From assembly GCA_001795335.1 (NCBI GenBank), contig MGOK01000100.1, positions 7,284 through 14,958 of the forward strand: DNA of 7,675 nucleotides, read 5' to 3'. The translations under genes were made by a program, and so were the position numbers. Positions 1 to 6,301 of the stretch are shown here, piece by piece. Positions within the stretch are counted from its first letter, which is position 1. Each line of letters opens with the position of its first letter. Under the pieces are notes generated by a model. That model was not told the origin of the DNA and did not search any database. It saw nothing but the letters and a program-made list of their open reading frames with translations. The DNA is from Chloroflexi bacterium RBG_19FT_COMBO_55_16. Lineage in GTDB: Bacteria; Chloroflexota; Anaerolineae; Anaerolineales; UBA4823.

Positions 1-494
1 AGCAGCACCACCCGACCCTTGAATGCGGGGTCCCACAGGTCAGCCCACTTGGTGATCGGGCGGCTGACTTTGTCGGTATCCACTACCAGGCCCACCGTCC
101 CCCATTGGTAAGGAACGCTGTACTTATTGCCTGGGTCGAAGTATGGGTTCTTGAGCTCGGCGACGACGTTTTCAAAATTAGGGATCTGTTTCAGGTCGAT
201 CTCTTCTAACAACCCTTGCTTGATCAGGATCGCCACCGTGTAATCGCTGGGGATGATCACATCGTAACCCGAGGCCCCAGCTTGCAGCTTAGCCAGCAGC
301 TCCTCATTGGACGAATACGTGTCGTAGTTGACCTTGATGCCGGTCTCCTGGGTGAAGCCGTCCAACAGAGCCTGCGGGACATACTCTGACCAGCCATAGA
401 GATTGAGCTCGGTGGACTTGGCGCCCCCACCACCGCAGGCGACCAACATCAGGGTCAGCACTGCCAGGATAACCAGGTAGTTGATGGTTTTCAT
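1..494 (-). CDS. potD: Spermidine/putrescine ABC transporter substrate-binding lipoprotein PotD (N-terminal 164 residues)
   Basis: This is the extracytoplasmic binding protein that captures polyamines and delivers them to the PotBC permease. Translation from ATG at 494 gives a signal peptide ending in a lipobox (LVAC, lipidated Cys20) and then a Gly-rich linker. The mature N-terminus matches family PotD closely. A GWSEY segment (residues 34-38) sits where E. coli PotD has NWTEY, and PSDY (82-85) sits where it has PSTY; both contribute Trp, Ser and Tyr to the polyamine pocket. ETGIKV (50-55), YDVIIPS (77-83) and the later PYQWG and WADLWDP segments are also typical. An AGGAG (502-506) lies 7 bases before the ATG. 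It is the last visible gene of the operon, 15 bases after potC. The frame is open at base 1, so the C-terminal half, including the acidic ligand residues, cannot be judged. Whether the ligand is putrescine, spermidine or a related amine is not determined. Confidence 0.95.
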   Translation of the reverse strand, partial: MKTINYLVILAVLTLMLVACGGGGAKSTELNLYGWSEYVPQALLDGFTQETGIKVNYDTYSSNEELLAKLQAGASGYDVIIPSDYTVAILIKQGLLEEIDLKQIPNFENVVAELKNPYFDPGNKYSVPYQWGTVGLVVDTDKVSRPITKWADLWDPAFKGRVVL

Positions 495-509
495 TTTTTC
501 TCTCCTTTT

Positions 510-1298
510 TTAGAGTGTTCTCGCCTGCCGGCGTTGCGCCAGCTGGCCGATTCCCAAGAGGATAAAAATTGTCAGCACCCATAAAGTAGAAAGGGCGTTT
601 ACTTCAGGAGTCACGGCGAAACGCACCATCGAAAAGACCCGCAAGGGCAAGGTCGTCGATCCAGGGCCAGCGGTGAAGTAAGTGATCACGTAGTCGTCCA
701 GCGAGAGGGTGAACGCCAACAACGCCCCTGCCATCACTCCAGGCAGGATCGTCGGGAGCGTTACCCGCCTGAAGGTGGTGATCTCGTTGGCACCCAGGTC
801 CATGGCAGCCTCCTCGATGGCTTTGTCAAACCCATGCAGACGGGCGCGCACGACCAGGGTTACAAATGGGATATTAAAGGCAATGTGGGCCAGCGAAATG
901 GTGCCCAATCCAAGCTGGAATCCTGCCTGGGCGAAAAAGGCCAGCAGGGCGATGCCCATTACCACCTCGGGGATGATCACTGGGATGTACAGCGTGGACT
1001 CTGCCAGGGTGTAACCTGGGAAACGGTAGCGTTGCAAAGCCAGCGCAGCCATTGTGCCGATCACAGTCGCCACCAGGGTTGAGACGACGGCAACAACGAT
1101 CGAGTTGCGTGCCGCCAGCAGCACTTCCTGGTCGCGCAGCAGTTCGCCGTACCAGCGCAGGGTGAACCCTTCCCAACGGACATTGAGTTTCTGGCTGTTG
1201 AAGGAAAAAACAATCAAAATCAGGATCGGTAAGTAGATATATGCGTAAGCCAGGACCGCGTAGATGCGTAGCCAGGGAGCTGCCTTTTTCTCGCTCAA
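510..1298 (-). CDS. potC: Polyamine ABC transporter permease PotC
   Basis: This is one of the two integral membrane subunits forming the polyamine channel in the inner membrane. The protein of 262 residues is close to the usual PotC length. About six hydrophobic segments are seen (roughly 12-33, 66-88, 102-122, 134-152, 186-205, 236-256). The cytoplasmic EAA loop that docks on the ATPase is at 163-182 (EAAMDLGAN...RVTLP). The frame stays open upstream to 1400, but the extra residues are hydrophilic, unlike PotC, and lie inside potB. I chose TTG at 1298 because it has an ideal AGGAGGT 6 bases upstream and follows the potB stop in an overlapping TTGA. This predicts translational coupling to potB. 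A non-TTG start is less likely: no ATG or GTG near this point carries a better ribosome site. Confidence 0.94.
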   Translation of the reverse strand: MSEKKAAPWLRIYAVLAYAYIYLPILILIVFSFNSQKLNVRWEGFTLRWYGELLRDQEVLLAARNSIVVAVVSTLVATVIGTMAALALQRYRFPGYTLAESTLYIPVIIPEVVMGIALLAFFAQAGFQLGLGTISLAHIAFNIPFVTLVVRARLHGFDKAIEEAAMDLGANEITTFRRVTLPTILPGVMAGALLAFTLSLDDYVITYFTAGPGSTTLPLRVFSMVRFAVTPEVNALSTLWVLTIFILLGIGQLAQRRQARTL

Positions 1299-2185
1299 AC
1301 CAGCACCTCCTCGCCTAACCCCGCTCGCCGCGCGTAGAGCAACGTGACGATCAGGGTGCCGATCAACAAAACCATCGAGGCAGCTGCGCCAAAAGGCCAA
1401 TCGCGCGCTGTGAGGAACTGGTTGCGAATCAAGTTGCCCACCAGCACGGTCTTAGCGCCCCCCATCAAGTCGGGCACGACGAACATGCCCATGGCGGGGA
1501 TGAAGACCAGGATCGAACCCGCGATCATCCCGGGCACTGAGAGTGGCAGGGTGACGCGCAAGAAGGCTCGCCAGGGTTGGGCACCCAGATCGGCTGCCGC
1601 TTCCAGCTGAATGAACTCAATTTTCTCAAGCGAGGTGAACAGCGGCAGCACCATGAAAGGTAAGAATTCATAGACCATGCCGATAAATACTGCCATCGGA
1701 GTGTATAGGATATCAAGCGGAGCTTTGATCACGCCCAGGTTCAACAGGGTTGTGTTAAGCAGCCCTTCGGTTCGCAGGATCATGATCCAGGCATAGATGC
1801 GGATGATAAAGTTCGTCCAGAAGGGCACCAGGATCAGGAACAGCAAAAAAGAGCGTTGCTTGGCGGGGGCGCGGGCGATATAGTAGGCCAGTGGGTAGCC
1901 GATCAGGAGGGACGCCAGGGTAGTTAAGGTAGCAGTCGCCAAGGAGTACCATAGGATGCGCAAGTAGAGTGAATCGCCCAGGCGCACGTAATTCTGTAAG
2001 TTAAGCGCGTAAACCACGTTGCCATACGGCCCGCGACTCAGGAAGCTCAGGATGACCACCAGGAGCAGCGGCACGAGCATAAACACCAGCAGGTAAAGCA
2101 TGGTTGGCGAGATGAGCGCTAATCCTTGTAACTTGGGATTCTCGCGCAGGCTTTTCGTAAACGACTTCGAGCGGTTAGATGCCAT
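1295..2185 (-). CDS. potB: Polyamine ABC transporter permease PotB
   Basis: This is the second membrane subunit of the importer, partner of PotC and of the PotA ATPase. The protein of 296 residues has six predicted membrane segments (roughly 22-48, 78-104, 112-136, 162-184, 216-240, 266-286). Its EAA loop at 195-214 (EAAADLGAQ...RVTLP) is the ATPase coupling helix of this importer family. The hydrophilic N-terminal tail (about 20 residues, rich in Lys, Arg and Ser) is expected to be cytoplasmic. It begins 6 bases after the potA stop. No clear Shine-Dalgarno is visible before ATG 2185, so it probably depends on re-initiation by ribosomes finishing potA. The 3' end overlaps the potC start. Confidence 0.95.
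   Translation of the reverse strand: MASNRSKSFTKSLRENPKLQGLALISPTMLYLLVFMLVPLLLVVILSFLSRGPYGNVVYALNLQNYVRLGDSLYLRILWYSLATATLTTLASLLIGYPLAYYIARAPAKQRSFLLFLILVPFWTNFIIRIYAWIMILRTEGLLNTTLLNLGVIKAPLDILYTPMAVFIGMVYEFLPFMVLPLFTSLEKIEFIQLEAAADLGAQPWRAFLRVTLPLSVPGMIAGSILVFIPAMGMFVVPDLMGGAKTVLVGNLIRNQFLTARDWPFGAAASMVLLIGTLIVTLLYARRAGLGEEVLV
1305..1311 (-). promoter_or_regulatory. Ribosome binding site of potC, inside potB
   Basis: AGGAGGT on the minus strand lies within the last codons of potB, 6 bases before TTG at 1298. It decides the unusual TTG start and the TTGA overlap between the potB stop and the potC start. Confidence 0.8.
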
Positions 2186-2191
2186 AGGAAT

Positions 2192-3304
2192 CTATGCGTC
2201 TGCTAAAACCAGGGCGTTTTCGGGGAACAGGGTCACCCAGACCTCCTGTCCGGGGGTGTAAAAAGCGCGCTTATCCAAAATGGAGATCTTGTTCTGCTCC
2301 CAAACAGTCAGGCGGGTTCCCTGGCCTAAGTCGACAACCACACGAGTGTCGGAGCCGATGTAAGTCGTGTTGATCACCCGCGCTTGAAAACAGTTCTGGT
2401 TGAGCACGCGTTCTTCACTTAAACGTATCTTCTCGGGACGGATGGAGAGTATCGCCGGTTGGCCGGCCACCAGATTCCCCTGCTGCAGGCCGGTGACTCG
2501 TCCTTCGGATTGCTTGAGCTGGATGGTCGCCATCTCCTTATTCAGCTCGACCACACTACCCAATAGAAAATTAGTTACGCCGATAAAGTCTGCCGCGAAG
2601 CGAGAAGTGGGTCGTTCATAAATTTCGACTGGGGTGCCGATCTGCAAAACCTTGCCCTTGTTCATCAAGGCGATGCGATCCGACATAGTCAGGGCTTCTT
2701 CCTGGTCGTGTGTGACGTAGACGAAGGTTATGCCCACCTGCATTTGCAGTGCCTTTAACTCAAGCTGCATCTCTTTACGTAACTTGAGATCCAGCGCGCC
2801 TAGCGGCTCGTCGAGCAGGAGCACCGCTGGGCGTTTGACCAGGGCTCGCGCCAGGGCGACGCGCTGCTGTTGCCCTCCGGAGAGTTGCTTCGGTTTGCGC
2901 GCTCCCATTCCATGTAACTGCACCATCTCTAAGGCTTCATCGACTCGACGCCTGATCTCGGGCTTCGCCAAGTGTTCCATTTCTAATCCGAAGGCCACGT
3001 TCTGGGCAACTGTCATGTGCTGGAAAAGGGCGTAACTCTGGAAGACAGTATTGACCGGTCTCAAGTAAGGAGGGGTGCGTCCCATCGCCTGGCCTTTGAT
3101 GCAAATCTCCCCCTCAGTTGGCCATTCAAAACCGGCAATTATACGCAGGGAGGTGGTTTTTCCGCACCCGGATGGGCCAAGCAGGGAGAAGAATTCCCCA
3201 TGTTCAATTTGTAAGTCGACATGATCGACCGCACTGATCTCACCACCGTCTGGGTTCGGAAACTTCTTGACGACTTCACACATCTCAACGGCAAAAGTTT
3301 CCAT
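2192..3304 (-). CDS. potA: Polyamine ABC transporter ATP-binding protein PotA
   Basis: This cytoplasmic ATPase powers polyamine import through PotBC. The 370-residue protein shows every nucleotide-binding motif. Walker A is GPSGCGKT (43-50), the Q-loop Gln is in VFQSY (Gln89), the ABC signature LSGGQ is at 141-145, Walker B LLLDEP is at 162-167 with catalytic Glu166, and the switch His is His199 in VTHDQ. The C-terminal part (about 240-365) has the layout of the TOBE regulatory domain of the PotA/MalK group, including the SIRPEKI segment. ATG 3304 is preceded by AAGGAGT (3314-3320) 9 bases away. It starts 2 bases after the regulator's stop, so both are on one transcript. The motifs alone would also fit a sugar or iron MalK-like ATPase; the PotBCD neighbours settle the assignment. 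Confidence 0.96.
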   Translation of the reverse strand: METFAVEMCEVVKKFPNPDGGEISAVDHVDLQIEHGEFFSLLGPSGCGKTTSLRIIAGFEWPTEGEICIKGQAMGRTPPYLRPVNTVFQSYALFQHMTVAQNVAFGLEMEHLAKPEIRRRVDEALEMVQLHGMGARKPKQLSGGQQQRVALARALVKRPAVLLLDEPLGALDLKLRKEMQLELKALQMQVGITFVYVTHDQEEALTMSDRIALMNKGKVLQIGTPVEIYERPTSRFAADFIGVTNFLLGSVVELNKEMATIQLKQSEGRVTGLQQGNLVAGQPAILSIRPEKIRLSEERVLNQNCFQARVINTTYIGSDTRVVVDLGQGTRLTVWEQNKISILDKRAFYTPGQEVWVTLFPENALVLADA

Positions 3305-3306
3305 TT

Positions 3307-3792
3307 TTATGAAACTCCTTCAGCGCGTTCGAAGGCCTGGTCAGGGGGAATCCACTGGTAATTGTCTTTGATGATTTGGGGAATTAAGATCGTGCGCGTC
3401 CTCCGCATGCCTGGTACATGGTGCAGCTTCTGGCTGATGAAGGCATGCATCTCCTCGCTATCTTTAAAAAACGCCTGCAGACTGATGTCCTGGTCACCGG
3501 TAGAAAGGGCAATGTAAGAAACTTCTGGCATATTGCCTATGGCTTCAATCGCCTGATCTTGGTGGCCTACTTCCAGTTCGCAATAAATTTCGACGGCTAT
3601 AGTGTAGCCGAAAGAAGCCGGATTGACTACGGCGATGAGTTGGATGACTTTAGTCTCGACCAGGCGCTTGATCCGGTTGTTGACTGTGCGTTCTGCCACC
3701 CCCAAGTCCCGCGCAATGCGAGCGCTCGGTATGCGAGCATCCCGATTGAGATAGGTGATGATCGCCTGATCCAACGGATCGAATTTGGACAA
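3307..3792 (-). CDS. Lrp/AsnC family transcriptional regulator
   Basis: This is a DNA-binding feast/famine-type regulator that usually senses an amino acid or related small molecule. The 161-residue protein has the family layout. The N-terminal winged helix-turn-helix is seen at about residues 5-52 (LDQAIITYL, then IPSARIARDLGV and ERTVNNRIKRL). A linker follows, and then a RAM effector/oligomerisation domain (about 62-145) with the conserved GDQDISLQAFF segment. It is slightly longer at the C-terminus than E. coli Lrp-type proteins of about 150-164 residues, within the normal range. TTG at 3792 is chosen because an in-frame stop lies just upstream and a GGAG sits 7 bases before it. It heads the pot operon, so it probably controls polyamine uptake, itself, and perhaps the divergent aldehyde dehydrogenase. 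The effector is unknown; a polyamine-derived amino acid is only a guess. Confidence 0.92.
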   Translation of the reverse strand: MSKFDPLDQAIITYLNRDARIPSARIARDLGVAERTVNNRIKRLVETKVIQLIAVVNPASFGYTIAVEIYCELEVGHQDQAIEAIGNMPEVSYIALSTGDQDISLQAFFKDSEEMHAFISQKLHHVPGMRRTRTILIPQIIKDNYQWIPPDQAFERAEGVS

Positions 3793-3799
3793 ACTTCAT

Positions 3800-3803
3800 C
3801 TCC
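3800..3803 (-). promoter_or_regulatory. Ribosome binding site deciding the TTG start of the Lrp-type gene
   Basis: GGAG on the minus strand lies 7 bases upstream of TTG 3792. An ATG nearby (3799) is in another frame and leads to no protein with regulator features, so this site supports the TTG. Confidence 0.6.
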
Positions 3804-3807
3804 ACAA

Positions 3808-3824
3808 TATACATTGGTAGTATA
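3808..3824. promoter_or_regulatory. Dyad over the -10 of the regulator promoter (candidate operator)
   Basis: TATAC, 7 bases, GTATA forms a 17-bp perfect-arm dyad overlapping the -10 and probable start point of the minus-strand promoter. Lrp-family proteins commonly bind AT-rich imperfect dyads of about 15 bp and repress their own gene, so autoregulation here is plausible. The arms are short and AT-rich and could arise by chance. Confidence 0.4.
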
Positions 3825-3846
3825 ATCTTTTTGGCCGATCTGTCAA
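3819..3846 (-). promoter_or_regulatory. Sigma70-type promoter of the regulator-pot operon
   Basis: On the minus strand a consensus -35 TTGACA (3846-3841) is followed, after 16 bases, by TATACT (3824-3819), a 5 of 6 match to the -10. Transcription would start near 3812, about 20 bases before the TTG start of the regulator, and would run through potABCD. Confidence 0.75.
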
Positions 3847-3875
3847 TAGTAGAAGGATTTATCTTCCGAATCGGC
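3834..3875. repeat. Nested inverted repeat in the divergent intergenic region
   Basis: Outer arms GCCGAT (3834-3839) and ATCGGC (3870-3875) enclose an inner GAAG (3852-3855) and CTTC (3863-3866). It covers the -35 of the minus-strand promoter and lies upstream of the aldehyde dehydrogenase. It could be a regulator site or coincidence; there is no T-run, so it is not a terminator. Confidence 0.3.
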
Positions 3876-3892
3876 AAGAAATAAGTCGAATT

Positions 3893-3902
3893 ATAGTATA
3901 AA
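3893..3902 (+). promoter_or_regulatory. Possible -10 region of the aldehyde dehydrogenase promoter
   Basis: TATAGTATAA lies 34 bases upstream of the start codon on the plus strand and contains -10-like hexamers (TATAGT, TATAAA). No convincing -35 is found at the right distance, so the promoter may be weak or need an activator. Its TAGTATAA core also occurs at 3818-3825. Confidence 0.3.
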
Positions 3903-3935
3903 AGGAAGGATATACGATTATCAGGAGGCGTTACT

Positions 3936-5360
3936 GTGGAATATAAACTCTTCATCGCTGGCCAGTGGGTAGGGGGTGATGATTACCTGGAAGTGCGGAA
4001 TAAATACAACCTGGAGACCATTGGCGTCTTACCCAAGGCGAGTCGCGAGCAGGTGGAGGCAGCCATCGCAGCCGCCGAACGGACCGCGCCCATCATGGCG
4101 GACATGCCCCCTTACCAGCGCAGTGAGATCCTTGGCCGCGCCGCAGCGCTGATCCGCGAGCGCAAAGAGGATCTGGCGCGCACAATCGCCTCCGAAGCCG
4201 GCAAGGCGCTCAAGTACGCTCGCATCGAGGCCGACCGGGCTAACAGCACCTTCTCGATCGCCGCCGAGGAAGCTAAACGCATTCACGGCGAGACCTTGCC
4301 GTTGGACGCGGTGCCGGCCGGCGAGGGCTATTTCGGCTTTTGGCTGCGCCGCCCCGTAGGGGTGATCGCCGCCATCAGTCCCTTCAATTTCCCGCTCAAC
4401 CTGGTGGCCCATAAAGTTGCCCCAGCCCTGGCTGCTGGCAACACGGTGGTCTTGAAACCGGCCAGCACAACCCCCCTGACCGCTATCAAGCTGTGCGAGA
4501 TCCTGAGCGAGGCTGGTCTGCCGGCGGGGGCGATCAACCTGGTGGTGGGCTCAGGCGGGACGGTCGGCGAATGGCTGGTGACTGACCCGCGTGTGGCGAA
4601 GGTCACCTTTACCGGCAGCCCGCCGGTTGGGCGGCGCATCCTTCAGATTGCCGGCATCAAGAAGGTGACCCTCGAGCTGGGTAATAACTCTCCGGTCATT
4701 ATCGCCCCCGACGCCGACCTGGATTTGGTCGCCAAACGTTGTGCCATCGGCGCGTTCTATAATTCCGGACAGGTCTGCATTTCAGTGCAGCGCATCTACA
4801 GCCAGCAAGGCATCTATGAATCTTTTGCAGAGAAATTTGTGCAAGCCAGCCAATCCATGGTGGTCGGTGACCCCTTGGACGAGCGGGTGGATGTTGGGCC
4901 AATGATCGACCCCGGGGAAGTCGACCGCATCGAGGCCTGGGTGCAGGAAGCCCAGGTTGAGGGTGCCCAGCTGCTCACCGGGGGGAAACGCGCCGGCCCT
5001 GTGTACTGGCCAACGATTTTAACCAGCGTGCGCCCGGAGATGAAAGTCGTCGCCCAGGAAGCATTCGCCCCGGTGGCCTCCGTGATCCCCTATGCTGATT
5101 TCGAGGAGGCCTTACGCCAGGCCGACACAACCGAGTTTGGTTTGCAAGCCTCAGTCTTCACTCGCGATATCAACCGTGTCTTTCAGGCGGTTCGCCGGCT
5201 CAACTTCGGCGGCGTGATCATCAACGACACCCCTGCCTTCCGCGCCGACCATATGCCCTACGGCGGCAACCGCCAGAGCGGGCTGGGCCGCGAAGGGGTT
5301 CGCTTCGCCATAGAAGAAATGACCAATATCCAGACAATCGCCATCCGCCTGGGGGCTTAA
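3936..5360 (+). CDS. NAD(P)-dependent aldehyde dehydrogenase (lactaldehyde / non-phosphorylating GAPDH-type branch)
   Basis: This is a cytoplasmic enzyme oxidising an aldehyde to its carboxylate with NAD(P)+. At 474 residues it is full length for the superfamily, and the catalytic set is intact: nucleophile Cys281 in NSGQVC, general base Glu247 in LELGNN, oxyanion Asn151 in PFNFP, Lys174 in LKPAS for cofactor binding, the TFTGS turn, and Glu375-x-Phe377 in EAFAP. A non-Gly residue after LELG and the C-terminal run MPYGGNRQSGLGREGV followed by IEEMT resemble the archaeal/bacterial lactaldehyde, glyceraldehyde-3-phosphate and phosphonoacetaldehyde dehydrogenases more than classical betaine aldehyde dehydrogenases. 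The GTG start at 3936 has AGGAGG (3923-3928) 7 bases upstream. It is divergent from the Lrp-pot operon, so a role in oxidising amine-derived aldehydes such as aminobutyraldehyde is possible. The true substrate cannot be read from the sequence. Confidence 0.93.
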   Translation: MEYKLFIAGQWVGGDDYLEVRNKYNLETIGVLPKASREQVEAAIAAAERTAPIMADMPPYQRSEILGRAAALIRERKEDLARTIASEAGKALKYARIEADRANSTFSIAAEEAKRIHGETLPLDAVPAGEGYFGFWLRRPVGVIAAISPFNFPLNLVAHKVAPALAAGNTVVLKPASTTPLTAIKLCEILSEAGLPAGAINLVVGSGGTVGEWLVTDPRVAKVTFTGSPPVGRRILQIAGIKKVTLELGNNSPVIIAPDADLDLVAKRCAIGAFYNSGQVCISVQRIYSQQGIYESFAEKFVQASQSMVVGDPLDERVDVGPMIDPGEVDRIEAWVQEAQVEGAQLLTGGKRAGPVYWPTILTSVRPEMKVVAQEAFAPVASVIPYADFEEALRQADTTEFGLQASVFTRDINRVFQAVRRLNFGGVIINDTPAFRADHMPYGGNRQSGLGREGVRFAIEEMTNIQTIAIRLGA

Positions 5361-5375
5361 ATTATCGGAACATAA

Positions 5376-5387
5376 TTCTCGCGAGAA
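5376..5387. repeat. Perfect 12-bp palindrome TTCTCGCGAGAA
   Basis: A gap-free palindrome lies 16 bases after the aldehyde dehydrogenase stop and 38 bases before the -10 of the cupredoxin promoter. There is no T-run after it, so it is a poor terminator; a protein binding site for the cupredoxin promoter is the more natural reading. Confidence 0.4.
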
Positions 5388-5421
5388 AACCAATCAGACA
5401 ACCTGGAGAGGTTAATCCCTT

Positions 5422-5430
5422 TGGTATAAT
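5422..5430 (+). promoter_or_regulatory. Extended -10 promoter of the cupredoxin gene
   Basis: TGG followed by TATAAT (5425-5430) is a perfect extended -10 element (TGn plus consensus -10). No good -35 is present at 16-18 bases, which is typical of extended -10 promoters. The start point would be near 5437, about 35 bases before the ATG. Confidence 0.65.
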
Positions 5431-5472
5431 GCGACGCTGTATGTCTACTTTTTCCTTTGAAGGAGGGAACCA

Positions 5473-5958
5473 ATGAAACGCTTTCTTACTCTTATATTTC
5501 TATCCGCGATGGCGCTATTGTTAGTCGCTTGTGGTGGGGGCGCCAAGCCCCAACCGGTCAGCTTTACCATCGAGATGGGCGAATACACTTTCACACCTGC
5601 CAACCTGGAACTCAAGGTAGGCCAGGAGGTGACCTTGAAGCTGGTAAATAAAGGTCAGCTCCAGCACGAGATCATGTTTGGGCGAGAGGTGATGAAGAAC
5701 AACAACCGCCCGGCCGGTTACCAGGTCGATATGTTCGCCACCGGCGGCGTGGAACCCGTGGTCACTCAATCTATCCCGCCCGAGGAAGAAATGGCAGGAC
5801 ATGGCGGATTTATGGTCATTTTACCTATTGGGGCCGATGCCAGCATGACCTTTACCGTCACCAAGGAGATGGTCGGGGAGTGGGAGATTGGCTGCTTCGA
5901 GCAGGACGGTGTGCATTTCGACGCCGGCATGAAAGGCACTGTCTCGGTCAAACCTTAA
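5473..5958 (+). CDS. Lipoprotein cupredoxin with type 1 copper site
   Basis: This is a small blue-copper type electron carrier or copper-binding protein anchored to the outer face of the membrane. The 161-residue product starts with a signal peptide and lipobox (LVAC, lipidated Cys20), then a Gly-rich linker and a cupredoxin beta-sandwich with the usual FTPANLELKVGQEVTL and GQLQHEIMF strands. Candidate copper ligands are His65, Cys141, His148 and Met153, in a C-x6-H-x4-M loop ending in the typical G-M-K-G-T-V turn. Plastocyanin-like proteins usually have a shorter Cys-His spacing, so the loop here is extended. A strong AGGAGG (5461-5466) lies 6 bases before ATG 5473. The gene has its own promoter and terminator, so it is monocistronic. 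The redox partner is unknown; a role in respiratory electron transfer or copper delivery to an oxidase is inference. Confidence 0.88.
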   Translation: MKRFLTLIFLSAMALLLVACGGGAKPQPVSFTIEMGEYTFTPANLELKVGQEVTLKLVNKGQLQHEIMFGREVMKNNNRPAGYQVDMFATGGVEPVVTQSIPPEEEMAGHGGFMVILPIGADASMTFTVTKEMVGEWEIGCFEQDGVHFDAGMKGTVSVKP

Positions 5959-6011
5959 CTGAGTCAACCGTCGTCCGCAAAGAGAATTTTATATCGGCCT
6001 CAATTGTAAAG

Positions 6012-6044
6012 AAGCGATGCACCTCCATGGTACGTCGCTTTTTT
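6012..6044 (+). terminator. Rho-independent terminator of the cupredoxin gene
   Basis: AAGCGATG (6012-6019) pairs with CGTCGCTT (6033-6040) with one G-U pair. A further ACC/GGT pairing closes a 5-base loop, and the stem is followed directly by a run of six T. It lies about 50 bases after the cupredoxin stop. The A-rich bases before the stem can also pair with the T-run, so it may work weakly on the opposite strand too. Confidence 0.85.
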
Positions 6045-6055
6045 GATCCAAATGC

Positions 6056-6084
6056 TTGACTAGTATCCCTTGGCAATGTAATAT
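6056..6084 (+). promoter_or_regulatory. Candidate distal promoter upstream of the membrane protein gene
   Basis: TTGACT (6056-6061) is followed after 17 bases by TAATAT (6079-6084), matching 5 of 6 and 4 of 6 of the consensus. It would leave a leader of about 210 bases before the ATG at 6302. Confidence 0.35.
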
Positions 6085-6095
6085 ATCAACATTGC
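6073..6095. repeat. Perfect-arm dyad GCAATGT / ACATTGC over the distal -10
   Basis: Seven-base arms (6073-6079 and 6089-6095) are separated by 9 AT-rich bases. The position over the candidate -10 suggests an operator; the regulator is unknown. Confidence 0.4.
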
Positions 6096-6145
6096 TTTCG
6101 TCATCTTTCTGAGAATCAATAATTGTACCTATGCAGCGGCAGAAA

Positions 6146-6173
6146 TTGACCTTCCACTGTACTGAGACATAAT
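6146..6173 (+). promoter_or_regulatory. Candidate proximal promoter of the membrane protein gene
   Basis: TTGACC (6146-6151), 16 bases, then CATAAT (6168-6173), each 5 of 6 matches to the sigma70 consensus. A start near 6180 would give a leader of about 120 bases. Confidence 0.45.
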
Positions 6174-6301
6174 TCCGAGAAGTCGCGTTCGCATAAATTA
6201 ATTTGCCTTGTAAATATTGCATCGCTATTCGGCAATCTCAGTCTTGTAACGACGATAGCTAGGAAATTCCCCTGGTCTATCCCGAGGAAGGAACAACGAA
6301 A

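Larger units (their letters stand above)
6045..6301 (+). other. AT-rich non-coding stretch with two candidate promoters
   Basis: No credible gene is found here on either strand; the open minus-strand frames run through the terminator or through the next gene and show no domain features. It holds two promoter-like pairs, one dyad and the ribosome site of the next gene, each listed separately. The base composition is visibly more AT-rich than anything to the left. Confidence 0.5.

Noticed and set aside
1299..1400. N-terminal extension of PotC to 1400
   Set aside because: It lies inside potB, is hydrophilic and unlike PotC N-termini, and the TTG at 1298 has an ideal ribosome site.
4029..4902. 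Antisense open frames within the aldehyde dehydrogenase gene
   Set aside because: They are shadows of GC-rich coding sequence, with low-complexity translations and no ribosome sites.
5376..5400. Palindrome as terminator of the aldehyde dehydrogenase gene
   Set aside because: There is no loop and no following T-run on the plus strand.
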